Of a stretch of DNA of 64,000 nucleotides, positions 51,303 to 63,560 are shown one piece after another. The DNA is from Hirundichthys speculiger (lineage: Eukaryota > Chordata > Actinopteri > Beloniformes > Exocoetidae), in assembly GCA_018398805.1 (NCBI GenBank), contig JAGFBZ010001970.1, forward strand, positions 496,001 through 560,000, in the 5' to 3' direction. The position numbers and the translations under genes are program-made. How positions within the stretch are numbered: position 1 is the first letter of the stretch; each line of letters begins with the position of its first letter. The notes under the pieces were generated by a model. It was not told the DNA's origin and did no database searches. It saw nothing but the letters and a program-made list of their open reading frames with translations.

Positions 51303-51765
51303 CAGTGTTCCCAGATGTGCAATAATTTTGATCTCTGTATGATGTACTGTCAGTAATTGAAAAAAAAAAAATCTCCAAATGTACTGTAATTTCACAATGC
51401 CTCTCAGAGAGCGACTGATAAAGGGTTTCTTCTCGACTATGATTCATTTTTAGTCTGATTTGGAATCAGATTCAGCCTCAACGCTCATTGACATCATTGT
51501 AGCAATTACAAAAACTGACTCTGGGTCTGTAGTAAATGGTCCAACAGTATCTCTAGTAAACTCTCGTGAGAGAAAGAGAGTTATATTTTTTTAATGGTAA
51601 AACTTCTTTATAGGCTATATCATGCGCAGTCTATGATAAAATCTTACAGAAGGTCTTGAGTCACCATCAGAATGCAAATTAAATATGAACGATAATTTTC
51701 CTCAAAATATGATAATTCTTTAGCCACTGGTATGATATTTCAAAATTCCCCATCTGGCAACACTG
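51303..51765. mobile_element. hAT MITE interrupting the Tc1 relic
   Basis: 463 bp, with ends CAGTGTTCCCAGATG and CATCTGGCAACACTG forming an inverted repeat. The flanks CTCTGCAG and CTCTAAAG match at six of eight positions, consistent with an aged 8-bp TSD. Confidence 0.8.
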
Positions 51766-51970
51766 CTCTAAAGCCATTCTGTTAGAAATGTGTTACTATA
51801 GGATCATTGTTCTCTTGCATGACTTGATTTTTGGCCAAGCTTTAATGTCAGACAGCTGGCCTCATACAGTATTTGACTGGAAATAACTTTGGTCTACAGA
51901 GAAAACTGTTAATATCTGCTGTCCTAGAGGTGCTCACACATGCGGATTGCTCTTTTAGTTCCCATTAAAA
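51766..51970 (-). mobile_element. Tc1/mariner relic, part 2
   Basis: Continues with GATCATTGTTCTCTTGCATGA, TTTGGCCAAGC and GTCAGACAGCTGGCCTCA, the antisense of a Tc1-like transposase region. The related relic at 19950-21090 has the same blocks (GGATCATTGTTCTGCTACATGA). Confidence 0.5.
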
Positions 51971-52053
51971 CAGAAAAATATATTTTTTTAAAACAGACTG
52001 CCTCTAGATTTTGGCTTAGTAATTGTTAAAGAGGGACAGTGGCACACACACAC

Positions 52054-52178
52054 GCCACCAGTGACACAGTGGTTAGGGCCGGCGGCCCCTCTAGTCCTCG
52101 ACGCAGCAGTCACCGGTTCCTCTACTGCATGTCCTCCCCCTTCCTGTCCCCCTTCACCGTCAATAAAGATATAAAAAA
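52054..52178 (+). mobile_element. tRNA-derived SINE-like element
   Basis: GTGACACAGTGGTTAGGGC resembles a tRNA box A region and CACCGGTTCCTCTAC a decayed box B. A CCTGTCCCC-rich body, AATAAAG and an A-run follow. No target duplication was found. Confidence 0.5.
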
Positions 52179-54445
52179 AAATCATGTATGTCATAAGCAG
52201 ATTATTTTTTACAGTTAGTTAAGTTAGAGCATAAGATTAAAGATACAATGAATGTTTCATCAGCTGACATATCACCACAATCTGTCCCAGGATTAAATAC
52301 ATCACACTTATTAAGTTTATAGCAACCATATGGCCAGTAAAAATGCATGCATCTCTAAACAAAGAAATCACATTCAAAGCTGGAAAAAAAGAAAAGCGAA
52401 AAAAAAAAAAAAAATCAAAAACATCTGACTAGGACAGTAACAACCTAATTTTTACTACCACTCCAGTGCAGATGTTCGTCAGATGGTGAGGATGAAATTT
52501 TAATTTATAGTTAGGAAGACATGTCTGTTGGGAACTATTCAAAACACAAAAACAGAAGCAACAGCAGATGTGTTTGTAATAGGATGATATTCCTGCACAT
52601 AATGGTAGAAGCACATTCTCGTGGTTAGAAATGTCATAATGCAGTGATAATGCATGAAGATTTTTTGTTGTTCTTTTCTTTTTTCTAAATGCAGATGGGG
52701 TTGCAGAGGAAAAAGAAAAAAAAAAGTTTAATTCTCGACTAATATTTTCATAATACCAGGGATTTCATTGTGTTTTTTCACGCAAAAGCTTTTTGTTCTC
52801 TTTTAGTTTATGCTAGGTTTGGCTTGAAAAAGATTCAGTGATTTATTCTCAAACCTCTAATCTAACCCTTTTCCAGCAACGTCAGACCTCTGTATGAGGA
52901 AACTGACAACTATATAAAAGAGGTTGCAGTTACACAAGAGCCAGGATTGGTTAAAAGTCAAGCAAAAGAAAAAAGTAAGGGACATGAAAGTAAATAGAAC
53001 AATAATAACGTTTTATGATGGGAAAATTATTGTTGCTGTGGTTCCTAGTGGCTGTATACTTAGACAATAAAGGCAAACTGTCTATTTTTACTGTTAATCT
53101 TATAGTCAATCCCACAGTTAAGAGAAAAAAACTAATGTTTTATAGGAGGTTTTTGGCATTTTTGTGTCTCCCCATAACCCTTCACCACAGTTGTACACCT
53201 CTTTGTTCAGTACAATGTATTATTTATCACATACATACAATAAGCAGTGCATTTAAATGTCTCAGCAACAATGAAAATGAGGCTTCAACGACAGAGCTCG
53301 ACTTAAGAGTACTTAAGCAGTGCATCTACCTAATGATGTTTTGCATTATGACAAAGGCTTTGGCCATCTGACCTCCTGTCTATACATCTGCCAGTCTATT
53401 ACTTTGAGATGTGTGTGGCAGGTGGCCAGCCTATCTTTCACAGTAGCTCGGCTTAACATGGTTTCAAAGCTTCATTTAAGAGAACAGGAGGATTTGTTAG
53501 ATCTTTTATGCATATAAAAATAGATGCCCTCCAACAGAAAACACAACTAGTTTGATTTTGCTATCCTGTATTGTAAGGAAAATGTTGTTTGTTCTTTTGA
53601 AAAATGAGCACAGTATCTTTTCTAAGTAGTACATTTTATATTTGTTTGAGTCTACATGAAGTAATTTGACTTTAAGTCGGATAATAAGTTATATAAAAGT
53701 ATCGAGTTTGTCCATAAGGTTTTTTGAGGGCGTTTCCATCCATATTGGATAACTGCTGAAGGACTCATTGGCCTAATTATCCCTTTATGAATACTACTGG
53801 GACTGAAAAACTTTCATATAATGAGAAAGCTAAAGTCAGCACTTCAAAATAACAACCAGTTGTTTTATATGAGACTCAGTTTCTGTGGAGAAGAGCCAAA
53901 GCAACAAAAATGTTCATGTGTTAATGAAGTGTGATATTATTCCAACAGAGGAGTATCATCCAAATATATAGTACCTCTGCCCTTTGGTGTTAGACTCGTA
54001 TTCTTGGGGGGAAAAACTCATTCGTCACATTGGTAATAGTTTGGTAATCCAGCCAAGCTTGATGTTCCTAATGTCTCACAGTTTTGAAGTGTTTTAGTTA
54101 CCCACCAAAACTGAATGAGTCTTGGTTGTGAGTTTGTGTAATCTTGTCAGCAGACCAACAAATAAAAGGCACTGATCATAAACCTCAGCTCTTGCTTCGC
54201 TGGTGGAACAATGGTGCCCATAGGGCCGTATTTAAAAATTAGAAGGGTTTTTTTTAAGCATTAATTTTAATGCCCTTTTTTTATTGACATAATCATTTTT
54301 TTTTTTTTTTTCTTTTTAATAATGCAATATTTGTTTGAGAGTTTAAAATGTTGGAAGTATTATTAATGTAGGTATTACAGTTCAATAAAATAAATTGAGT
54401 GAAACAAAAACAGAAATTCTAAACTGGGGCAGATCAAACAACTGC

Positions 54446-54447
<2 letters not shown>

Positions 54448-54482
<35 letters not shown>
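54448..54482. repeat. poly(C)35 tract
   Basis: Thirty-five consecutive C, with another seven-C run shortly after. It causes Gly-rich spurious ORFs on the minus strand. Confidence 0.9.
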
Positions 54483-55669
54483 ACTTGTCGTTTTCCACAC
54501 CCCCCCCAGTTCAATCAGCCACATATATGCATGTCTCAACTCCCTAAAGACAGTGGACAGTTGGGGTGGCCTACTGATTAGTTTCAACCCCCTCGACCCC
54601 AGCCTCAGCCCCAACCCCCGCCTTCCCTCAGCCATCCTCCAAACATCCATGCATCCTTCTCCATCGCTTCCCTGCACTGCTAAGGGCAACAGCTCCAGAG
54701 GTCTACCATATGGACCAGTGTCTGAGCGGCTGACTGCCTGCCTCCCTGCAGCTTGCATGTGTGTGTGTGTTTGTGCTGACTGTTTAGCCTGGCCCACCTG
54801 TTCCTCTGCCACAACAGACCAGACCTCTCATAGGCAGGCCGTCCAGAGATGGGCTTATGGATAGACACATCAACTGGTAACGGACAAAAAGAGGTGCTAG
54901 ATGTAACGGCGGGGTTTTGGAAGACTCCGGTTAAAAAGTGACAGGTTGATCGGAGAGTTTTGATGTATCAGAGAAATTGTGAGTCGTGATATTGTTAAGC
55001 ACCTGTGAGGCATTTGAAAAAGTCACTGGTTCTAAGGTCAGAGGAAGAAAAGAAGGGAGAAAGAGATTAGCAACTGGGCAAAAGGCAACAAAACAGATTG
55101 AGAAGATGATAAACAAAAAGAGAACACAATAACTGATGAAACAAATGGAACATTTATTCTTTAAATATGAATGGCACGCGTTGTATTGAACTGACTGCAG
55201 TACACAGACACACCACTTTGGCCCCCAAACACCCAAGGGTATAGGATAATGGTGAATCAGAACTTGAACAGTGATAATGACAGGTCAAACAGAAGAATAA
55301 GTGTCAGGCTTGTACACCTGTGGCCCACCTTCTGCCATCTAAACCGGCCAGCAACCTTTTTTTTTAAAATCTACCATAGTCTTCAGTTACTCATTATAAT
55401 CTACTGAATAATGTAAAGGCATATATGCATGTGGGATCCAAACGAAGAAGAAGAGACTGGGATGAGGGTCAGGAAGATCTACATAATAGGGCTATCTCTC
55501 TCTCCATCTGGTCATGTGTTTATAATCCCCCTTCTTAATGCTGATCTATCTGTTGGACACAACCCCTCCCTCCAACAACGTAGCCCTCCTTAATAATATC
55601 ATTCTGGGTCTGCAGCCTTGTGTGAGGAATACTGCATGTGGGTCGATGCGACTGCGTGTCCGTTTGTCT

Positions 55670-56071
55670 TTATCGGTGCATTTCAGCGTCCGTTAGCATG
55701 AGCTGACGTGAGCACTTTGCGCTCTCTGGAGAATTAACCAGGCGTCCACCACCTGACCCCGTTGACTCCGACCATCCTGGGCTCAGCTGATACGCGTGTC
55801 TTGTGGCCCTGACATGAGGAAGACAATAAAGCATTAAGAGAGGGAGGAGTTTGGGGACAGAAGGAACAGCAGGCAATGAATGATTATGATGATGACTAGG
55901 GCCATCTTGCTGGCCTCGGTATACACCCCCACACCCCACCTCCCCCACTCTCCCACCACCCTGGCCTTGGCCCTGGCTCTGGCTCCCACATGGACGACTG
56001 ATCTGGCTCAGGTCGGTGTGGGTCGGTGCCGGTGAAGTGTCACCACCAGGCAGAGTCTGGTCTGTCAGCTG
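55670..56071 (-). other. candidate open frame after an acceptor-like site, function unknown
   Basis: An open frame of about 134 codons on the minus strand begins just after CCCCCCAACAG|CTGACAG, which looks like a splice acceptor, and ends at a TAA. It reads LTDQTLPGGDTSPAPTHTD, then a Gln/Gly-rich part. No domain is recognised and the composition is partly low-complexity. Weak evidence for an exon of an upstream gene. Confidence 0.15.
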
Positions 56072-58978
56072 TTGGGGGGTGGCAGGAGGAGAGGAGCGGA
56101 AGGGGTAATAGCACGTAATCGAGAAAGAAGATGTACAAACTGTACAAAGGGAAAAGAAAGATCATGAAACAATACATAAGTCAGGAAAATTGCGCGAGAA
56201 AATAAATGGCAGCAATAATCGCACTTGAAAAAGAAGGATAATATTGGAAGGAGCAGAGTGAAACAATGGCTGAAAGGGAACAGGTTTTGCGGAGGTGTCA
56301 TATCTGCCAGGCCTTATGCAACCTACAGAGCACTCGCAGATGGCACGACTGCTGGGAAAGTAGGGTAAACAGTCCCAGCTAATGACTTGCCCTCTCTTGA
56401 CTTTCTACAGTGAACCAAAGGGGGAGAAAAAATGAGAAAAACATTCCCACATGGGGATTCAGAATCTGTTAGATTAACCGCTGCAACGTATAGAGCACAA
56501 GTGAACACGGGGTGGATATGTGGACGTTGTCTTTGCACAGCTCTGCTGGCACCGTCAGATCACTCCAAGGCAGTTTTACGGAGGTAGTTTCTCTTGAAGC
56601 TCAGGAGTACATGTGTGGGCTGAGGATGGGAGGAAGCGTGATTCAGAAAAATAAATGGAAGCAGCAAAAAACAATAAGGTTTCAAACTGACGATCTAACT
56701 CACATTTAGAAGTCTTCTTAATGTTTAAATAAATTGTTCAACAAGATGTATTGGCATCAGGAAAAACCAGAAAACAGCACAGGAAAAGGAATTTGTGCAC
56801 TTTTTGAAAATCTGTGGTTTCTGAGTCTTAATGACACTGAATACTCATGAAGTCTCATTAATCCATTTTCTCTTATCCTGGAATATGGCATATACATAGC
56901 TTTATTTATATAATTCGTACATTCCCTGATTTTGGTCTCGTAATCCTCTAGAGATATCAAACTGTCCAGCTGCTCATCAAAAACCCAAGTGCTGGTTGAT
57001 AAGCATGCAGACAGTAAAGTTTTTCCTCTGTAATGTTGAGAATATGACAGATGATACTGATGTGAGTGACTCAAAACTACAAGTTACAGGTTGCACAGCC
57101 AAATCGTCAAGTGCCATCTGGTAATTCTCTGTGGGTTATTCACTATGGGTGACACATAAAGGCAATCAGAGATCCTGTACTTTCTTTGCAAAGCTTCAAA
57201 CCAAAAGTGGCGCAATGTCCGAGCTTAAACAGAGATAGCAGTCCTGAGGTAAAGGCAAAGGAGCAATGAGAAAGGGTTAAATGCTGGAAAAACCTTTGCA
57301 GCATCTCGGTGGATTATACGTTTGGACAGTCATTCAGTCAGCTCATAGGTCAGGTCAGCTTATTTGCTGTGTAACAGGCCTGCTGGTGTGATTAAAGAGA
57401 CTGTGACAAAGACGCTGAAAGGTGTTGAAGGGGGGCAACGGCCAGCTGTCACACAGAGGGACCATAATGGCAACAGAACATCCCACTGCCGTCTGAGCCC
57501 GTTTCTTCATTGACTTCAGCCGCCTGCTAAGTGACTAGTCATCTCTTTGTTAACCTGTCACAGAGCTGGTTGACAAGATGAGTTAGATGGAACATTGTCC
57601 CAATCAAATGTTTCCTCTAAACTGATTGATTGATTGAATGAGTGAGTCACTGTAAGATTATAACAATAACTGGTGATATCAACACCGAAATATTAAAAGA
57701 TCAAACCTGGATACAGAAGTTATTTAGTTATTTGAAAGAGCGGATGGCTTTGGTATCTCATACATAAGGAGTTTTGTAAATGAAATTTAGGCTTCATATA
57801 TCCTAAAATGCAGCTAACCTCATATAACCTGTATCTGACCTCATATAACCTTTTATACTCACCTGCACATCAGTTAAGTTCGTGTGCTACTGTGAACCGA
57901 ATATCATCCTGTTCTCACAGACACCTGCAAGGGCAAATAACTAAGATATGAGGCTAACGAAACATGAAGTAAGGCTCTCTTTGTTCACTATCAGTAATAC
58001 AACATGACCATATATGGGCTTCTGGTGCTGATGCTGCTTAAAACTCTCTGTCTCTCTGCCTTTTGCCAGAGAGAAATCTTTTCTCTCTCCATGCGCATGA
58101 TATATTCTTGACTTGACTTAATAAAAACATAGTGAACACAGTTGTTATATTTGTTATTCAACTGGATTCTTCTTCAGATAATATTTTCCACGACAGTTTA
58201 TAATATGGAATAAATATGTACATCCCTATAGACTAAAATCACACTTAAACTCAAACAACCAGGTGGTCCAGTTAAATTCATCCAATGCTCATTTTTTTTC
58301 TGCTTAAACTTCACTTAGTGCTGACTTTAGACACTGAAGCACTTATTGGCAGCTCAGAAACAGGACTAACTTTCTTTTATGATTTGCAGAGTAAATATAT
58401 TTGCCCATGAATGAGCTCCATTAACGATCTACTTTAATACATAACAGAAGCATTTTTTTCATCTTCACTTTGTTGTGTCTATTGTTCTTTTACTTCCTGT
58501 GTGCACCTGCCACAGGCTGTACAGGTGGTTGATGTGCACAACCCAGCCAAGAATCAAATGGCACTTGTTTTACTTGATACTCTCCACATAAGCAGTGCTT
58601 ATGACCCTCTGCGTCTGTGTTACTTGTAATCTAGCAGTAAGTTAACAAAAAATATATGTTTTGGGGAGTTTATTTTTGCTTCAATTTATATTTAGTGCAA
58701 ATTTTAGCAAGCAAAGTGGATGCAGTCAACTCAAAACAACTATTTGGTCACGGCATCCACGTGAGACATGTTCTGTTTTCACAACCTGACACAGTTTCCT
58801 GAGGGCTTAACGAAATGTCCGTGACATGCTTTGGTCAAAATACCACAGAGATACAGCACAACAGAGTTGTGTTTATAGCAGCCGGTTTCAGGGGTGATGG
58901 AATCAGACACTCAACTTTGCTCCACATCCTTCTTGTGACAAATGTGCCTATTTTGAGGTTGCAAATGCTAATGTGTAT

Positions 58979-59047
58979 CATATTGGGTGGTGGATAAAAT
59001 ACCCAATATGACATAGCTACCTGTAAATGTCATAGCTACCTGTAAAT
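58979..59047. repeat. hairpin followed by tandem duplication
   Basis: CATATTGGGT (58979-58988) pairs with ACCCAATATG (59001-59010). Directly after it CATAGCTACCTGTAAAT occurs twice at 19-bp spacing (59012 and 59031). Confidence 0.8.
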
Positions 59048-59282
59048 TACCACTTTCAACAAAATTCATGGGCACTTGTGTCAAGTGAGAGCTTTTGATT
59101 TGGTGGCTGCTTCAAACACCCAAATGTGTGATCTTGTATTGAAAAAATTTAATCTTTTTTTATAATATAACCCCTGTAATCAACGTGAAAGACTTACAAG
59201 CATCAACACAGTAATACATTCTCACCCTCTGGTCGTGACAAAATATCTTGCCTAGAGGGAAATGGTCTAGAAATTTGAGGGG

Positions 59283-59414
59283 ACCTGTGATGGACTGGTA
59301 ACCTGTCCAGGGTGTACCCCTGCCTTTCGCCCAAAGAGAGCTGGGATAGGCTCCAGCAGATCCCTGTGACCCTGCATAGGATTAAGCGGGCATAGGTAAT
59401 GGATGGATGGATGG
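59283..59414 (+). mobile_element. SINE or truncated LINE 3' end with 11-bp TSD
   Basis: Contains CTGTGATGGACTGG, CCTGTCCAGGGTGTACCCC, GCTGGGATAGGCTCCAGC and an (ATGG)n tail, the common fish L2-type 3' tail. It is flanked by AATTTGAGGGG at 59272-59282 and 59415-59425, a perfect target duplication showing one retroposition event. Confidence 0.8.
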
Positions 59415-59822
59415 AATTTGAGGGGTTTAGAAAAAAAGATGCTCATGCAATAACATTTCAGGATGCAGAGGAGAAACTGTCATTCAAACGGCTTAGATAA
59501 CTGCTCAAGAGGAGCTTTAAGCAGGGATCTAACCCTGTGTTTGTAAAAATAACACATGAAATGCACTGACTGACATGGCACAGTGGCTTATGTGGCCCCA
59601 TACCGTAGCTCCCTCTGAACCTGAACTTCATTAGTCTTGTCCTTTACTTTAAACATGAAGATACGAACCCAGAGAGGTGGTAGCTGAGGCTGGCTTTTTA
59701 GCTCTTCCATTGCATGAGTGTTGGGTAATGACTCCTGCCTGCCATAGTGGACCTTAATTTGTTATTGTAGCAGAGCAGCTGTGCGGCATGCTGCAGATAG
59801 CAGGTGGCAGCCTGGCAGGAGT

Positions 59823-59880
59823 GGAGGATGGGGGAGCTGGAGGGGGGAGGAGAGGGAGGAGGAGGAGGAGGGGGAGGACA
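59823..59880. repeat. (GGA)n purine-rich tract
   Basis: Polypurine GGAGGAGGAGG-type repeat, with minus-strand Ser/Pro/Leu-rich spurious ORFs. Confidence 0.85.
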
Positions 59881-60336
59881 GGAGCATGTGGCATATGTGG
59901 GTGGCTGTAGGAGGGGAGGATGGAGATGACGATGGCCGTGTGTGTGCGTGCACGCGCGTTGAGAGCGTTACGGCCCTTTCTGCCAGCATCCAAATATTAT
60001 GCTTGTAAAGAAAACTAACACGTGAGACACTGGATGGAGTCCAGATCCAGTCCCACTGTGTGGGTTTTTGTGTTTGGACGAGGTTCTGGCTCACTATCAG
60101 GCTCAACAGATGACACGCCATTTTTTGCTTTAACCCAGTGGTTAGATTGTTAAAAATCTAAAATATCAATTCTTGGGCATATTCAAATACAATCCATTTG
60201 ACTTTCATCATTGATGACTTTACTTGTGGCAGTCTGATGTGAAGGGTTGAGGTGGTGTCACCATTGTTGCTCAGAGTTGGAGTCATTTGTTGCTATATGC
60301 GGACTTTCCAGATACATAGGGGCCCCCATAGCCACA

Positions 60337-60362
60337 GGGGGGGGGGGGGGGGGAGGGGGGCG
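60337..60362 (+). repeat. poly(G)17 plus AG6 tract
   Basis: Seventeen G, one A, six G, then CGG. Quadruplex-prone. Confidence 0.9.
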
Positions 60363-60579
60363 GCTCACAATAAGGTCAGCCTCAATATACAGTATTTGTG
60401 GAAAATTAAAATGAACTGTCCTCATTTGTAGCCTAAAGCCCTCTCATGTATTTAGTCAAGCGTTTACTAAACACATTTAAAAACACATTTAAGATGAGCT
60501 GTCAGGGATCACTGTGTTAAGCACTTAAACCACGCCTTCGACACGCGTTGGGATTCAAAAGGATTTTCTTGCTAAATTG

Positions 60580-60780
60580 TGATTTATAATGTTAGAATTT
60601 CTGAGGTTTTTCCTATCAAGTTTATTAATCTTAGAAGTGACAATTTCTGATTTTTCTTTCATAAACTTGTGAGTTTATAAAGATAAACTTTCTGGGTTTC
60701 TCATGCAAATTTTAAGGTTTATAAAGTCGGAATTCTTGCTTTCTTTTTTTTTTTTTGTTAAATGTTTTTTTTTTGTTAAA
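60580..60780 (+). repeat. degenerate tandem repeat of GAGTTTATAAAGT-like units
   Basis: Diverged units such as TTGTGATTTATAAT, GTGAGTTTATAAAG and AGGTTTATAAAGTCGGAATT recur at about 20-45 bp. The run ends in a duplicated T-run plus GTTAAATGTTT. Confidence 0.5.
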
Positions 60781-63529
60781 TGTTTACCAGCTAGTTTAAG
60801 TTCCATTTATCATATCAAATTGTTCTTCTGCATTGTACTGCTCCTAAATGCAAGCAACTCTGCTCAGGAGTTAATCATTACTGAGCAATGTTTTCCTGCT
60901 GGAAGTTATTGGCTTTCTTACAAAAATGCTTAAAACTGGGGGCCACTCACTAACTTGAGGAAAATAATACCTGATGTCTGTCGATGAATCAGTTGACCTC
61001 TGTAAACTGTGTTTGATTCTGTTTCTTTCATGTAAATGTTTTATTCAGAAGAGGCCCTGCTAAGGAGAAGAGAGTGAGAGGAGGAAAGGACCTGAGAAGA
61101 TTGATGCAAACTGTCCTGCCAAGAAAGAGAGAGTGTAAACATAAAAGCATGGTCGGAATGCCGGGTGCTGCAACTCGTAAGTAGCCTAAACCGTTCATTT
61201 CCCCCTCCATATAAAGTAAAATTAAGCATTGCATGTGCATTCTTTTCCTCTGCCAGACGTATCCACAGGTGTGCGCTGCACAGTCGCACTTTGACAGTCA
61301 CAACACAGTCTGGTTCTTATGTCTCTCATTATCAAAGGCCATGAATCCCAACGAGGGAGATTCCTTTTTATTGATACTAAAATACAGCAGAGCTATACAT
61401 TATTTGAATAATGGTGAAAGAAAATTATTTTGCTCCCATAAAACAGGCTATTAAGAACAAAAAAAAAAGTTTTTTAACGTGTTACTTTAGATTATAATAG
61501 GCAAACAAAACCTCAGCTATCCCTTTGTCTCCTAAGATCCTACGCTCATTAAGATCCATTAAAGAGCTCCATTAAAGGGCGAGTATAAACTATGCATAAC
61601 ACATACTCTGAAATAGCTACCACAAGACAGCTATTATGCACCGATTTGATTGAATAGCAGCTTGTGGTCTATGTGTCTTTTCAGTGGAGGATTTGAAGCC
61701 CTTAATCCACCAGGATAAGTTTTTTTTTTTTTTTTCCTACCATCTGGAGTTTACAGCCTTTCAAGACAAAAACACCAGGCGGTGTGAAACCAGTCTGGAG
61801 CTGCTTCTTGATGCCAGGGGCAGCTTTTTTCTCTCGCTCTCTCTCTTTCTATTAGCCTGCAGTTTCTTCCTGCTTTACATCAGGGGTCAATAGTCCAGTC
61901 GCATGATGCAAATGGAGTCAGCAGGGCTCGAGGGCTCGACAGTGGTGGGACTTGATCACACATTAGTGCTTTCTAAGTGTGTCTTTGATAGGAAAAGAGC
62001 TGTTTAAGGCTGGATTTACGTAGTTTACATGTGAGAACCACAATAAAGACGCAGGCTTCCTCTGAAAATATTAGGTAATCAAATTAAATTTTCATCACGG
62101 GTTAATGATGCACTCCTGCGGTGATGGGGGCTTCACTGTAGCTTTGTGTTGCTGTGACTCCCTGGGGGACTCCAACTGGTCCCCTTTCAACAACAGAGTA
62201 GCAAATAACTGTATGACAAAGACGTGACTGTGATGCTGATGGTGATCTTCTAAGTGATGATCTTGTAAGTGATAAGGATAGTGATGATGAAGCTACAGTG
62301 GCCAGCAGGGAGCAGCAGAGTGTGGACTGTAATATGGAACTGTAAGCAGCAACTCTTTTTTTTTTAGGAAATTTGGCTCCAAGTGTGAATCAAAAGGATA
62401 AAATATGTGCCTTCTTCTCTTTTACTGTAATTGTTGTTTAGTTGCAGTGATTTCATGCAGCAAGCTAAATGGACTGCTGGGAAACACGAATGCTGTGTGC
62501 TCACGAGGAGGAAAAGTGTCTCAACATTGCTGCACTAGTCAATCATTTCCATTCCCCCTTGATTCAATTAGCTCTACTCAAAAACATGTGGATAATTTGG
62601 AACCCCTGATAATTTTTCCTTTTGCCTCCTCTCTTCTTTTCTTTGGGGTGGGTTATAGAGTCAGATTCCAATCCTCTGACATTAAAAAGGGAAATAAACG
62701 ACAAAGGGGCCCTGCAGGTTTGCATTAGACTCTTAATTGGTTTTGGCTTGAGTGGGCTGTTAGCGTTGCCAGACATGGTCCCTTTGTGTTTTGCCATGTA
62801 GGAGAATTTCCCCACCCTGTAGGTAGAGAAGTGCCTCCAGATCTATTCAGATCTGAGTCACCCTTGCACTGTTTCTCATCTCTGTGGGCCTTTGCAGGGA
62901 TGAGAATGTGGCTATGTGCACGTGCAGTATATGTGCAAAATAAGCTACATTTGTTTTTCTGTGCGCTGTATTGCTGTGTCATGCACAAGGTAGGCTGTGT
63001 TTCTGTAAAATTTGTGGGGCTTGGCTGTGTGTTTGTGCTTGTCAGGCTGGGAGCCCAGTATCTATCTCACTCCCTCTGGTCTCTGCGTGGGTCTTTTCCA
63101 CCAGCATTGCCACCTGTTAGTGTTTTACTCAGGCCCCAGGGCTACAATGACTACACAGCCTCCCAGATTTGCTCATCAAGCCCATCAGATCGGCTCCCTT
63201 ACCTCAAGTCTGGCTCCCATTTCCTATCATAGGACCAATCTGAGATGAATTGCGTGGTGCAGTTGAGTTGAGTCAAGATCGTATGCAGCCGAACAAATTC
63301 GAGCTGAACCGAGTTTGATTAATGACCCATGAGCGAAAACATATTATTCAGTGTGCTGCACTGCTGGATCACACTTAAATGTTGGCAAATTGTGGTTTTA
63401 GTGGGAAAAGGGGGATGTTTAAAATGTTGATTTATTGGGTTACTTTGATGTCCAATGTTGCACATGTGTCAACCACAACAAAAAGATCGAGCATCTTCTG
63501 CTTGAGTAAGAAACTGTGATCAAATGACA

Positions 63530-63560
63530 ATTTAAATATACTTTGATAGTATATTTAAAT
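63530..63560. repeat. 13-bp perfect AT-rich hairpin
   Basis: ATTTAAATATACT (63530-63542) pairs with 63548-63560 across a 5-nt loop. Confidence 0.85.

Noticed and set aside
54375..54864. Overlapping long ORFs on both strands
   Set aside because: Driven by the poly(C) tract and GC-richer sequence. No domain similarity was recognised in either frame.
59754..60121. Ser/Pro/Leu-rich ORFs on the minus strand
   Set aside because: Result of the polypurine (GGA)n tract.
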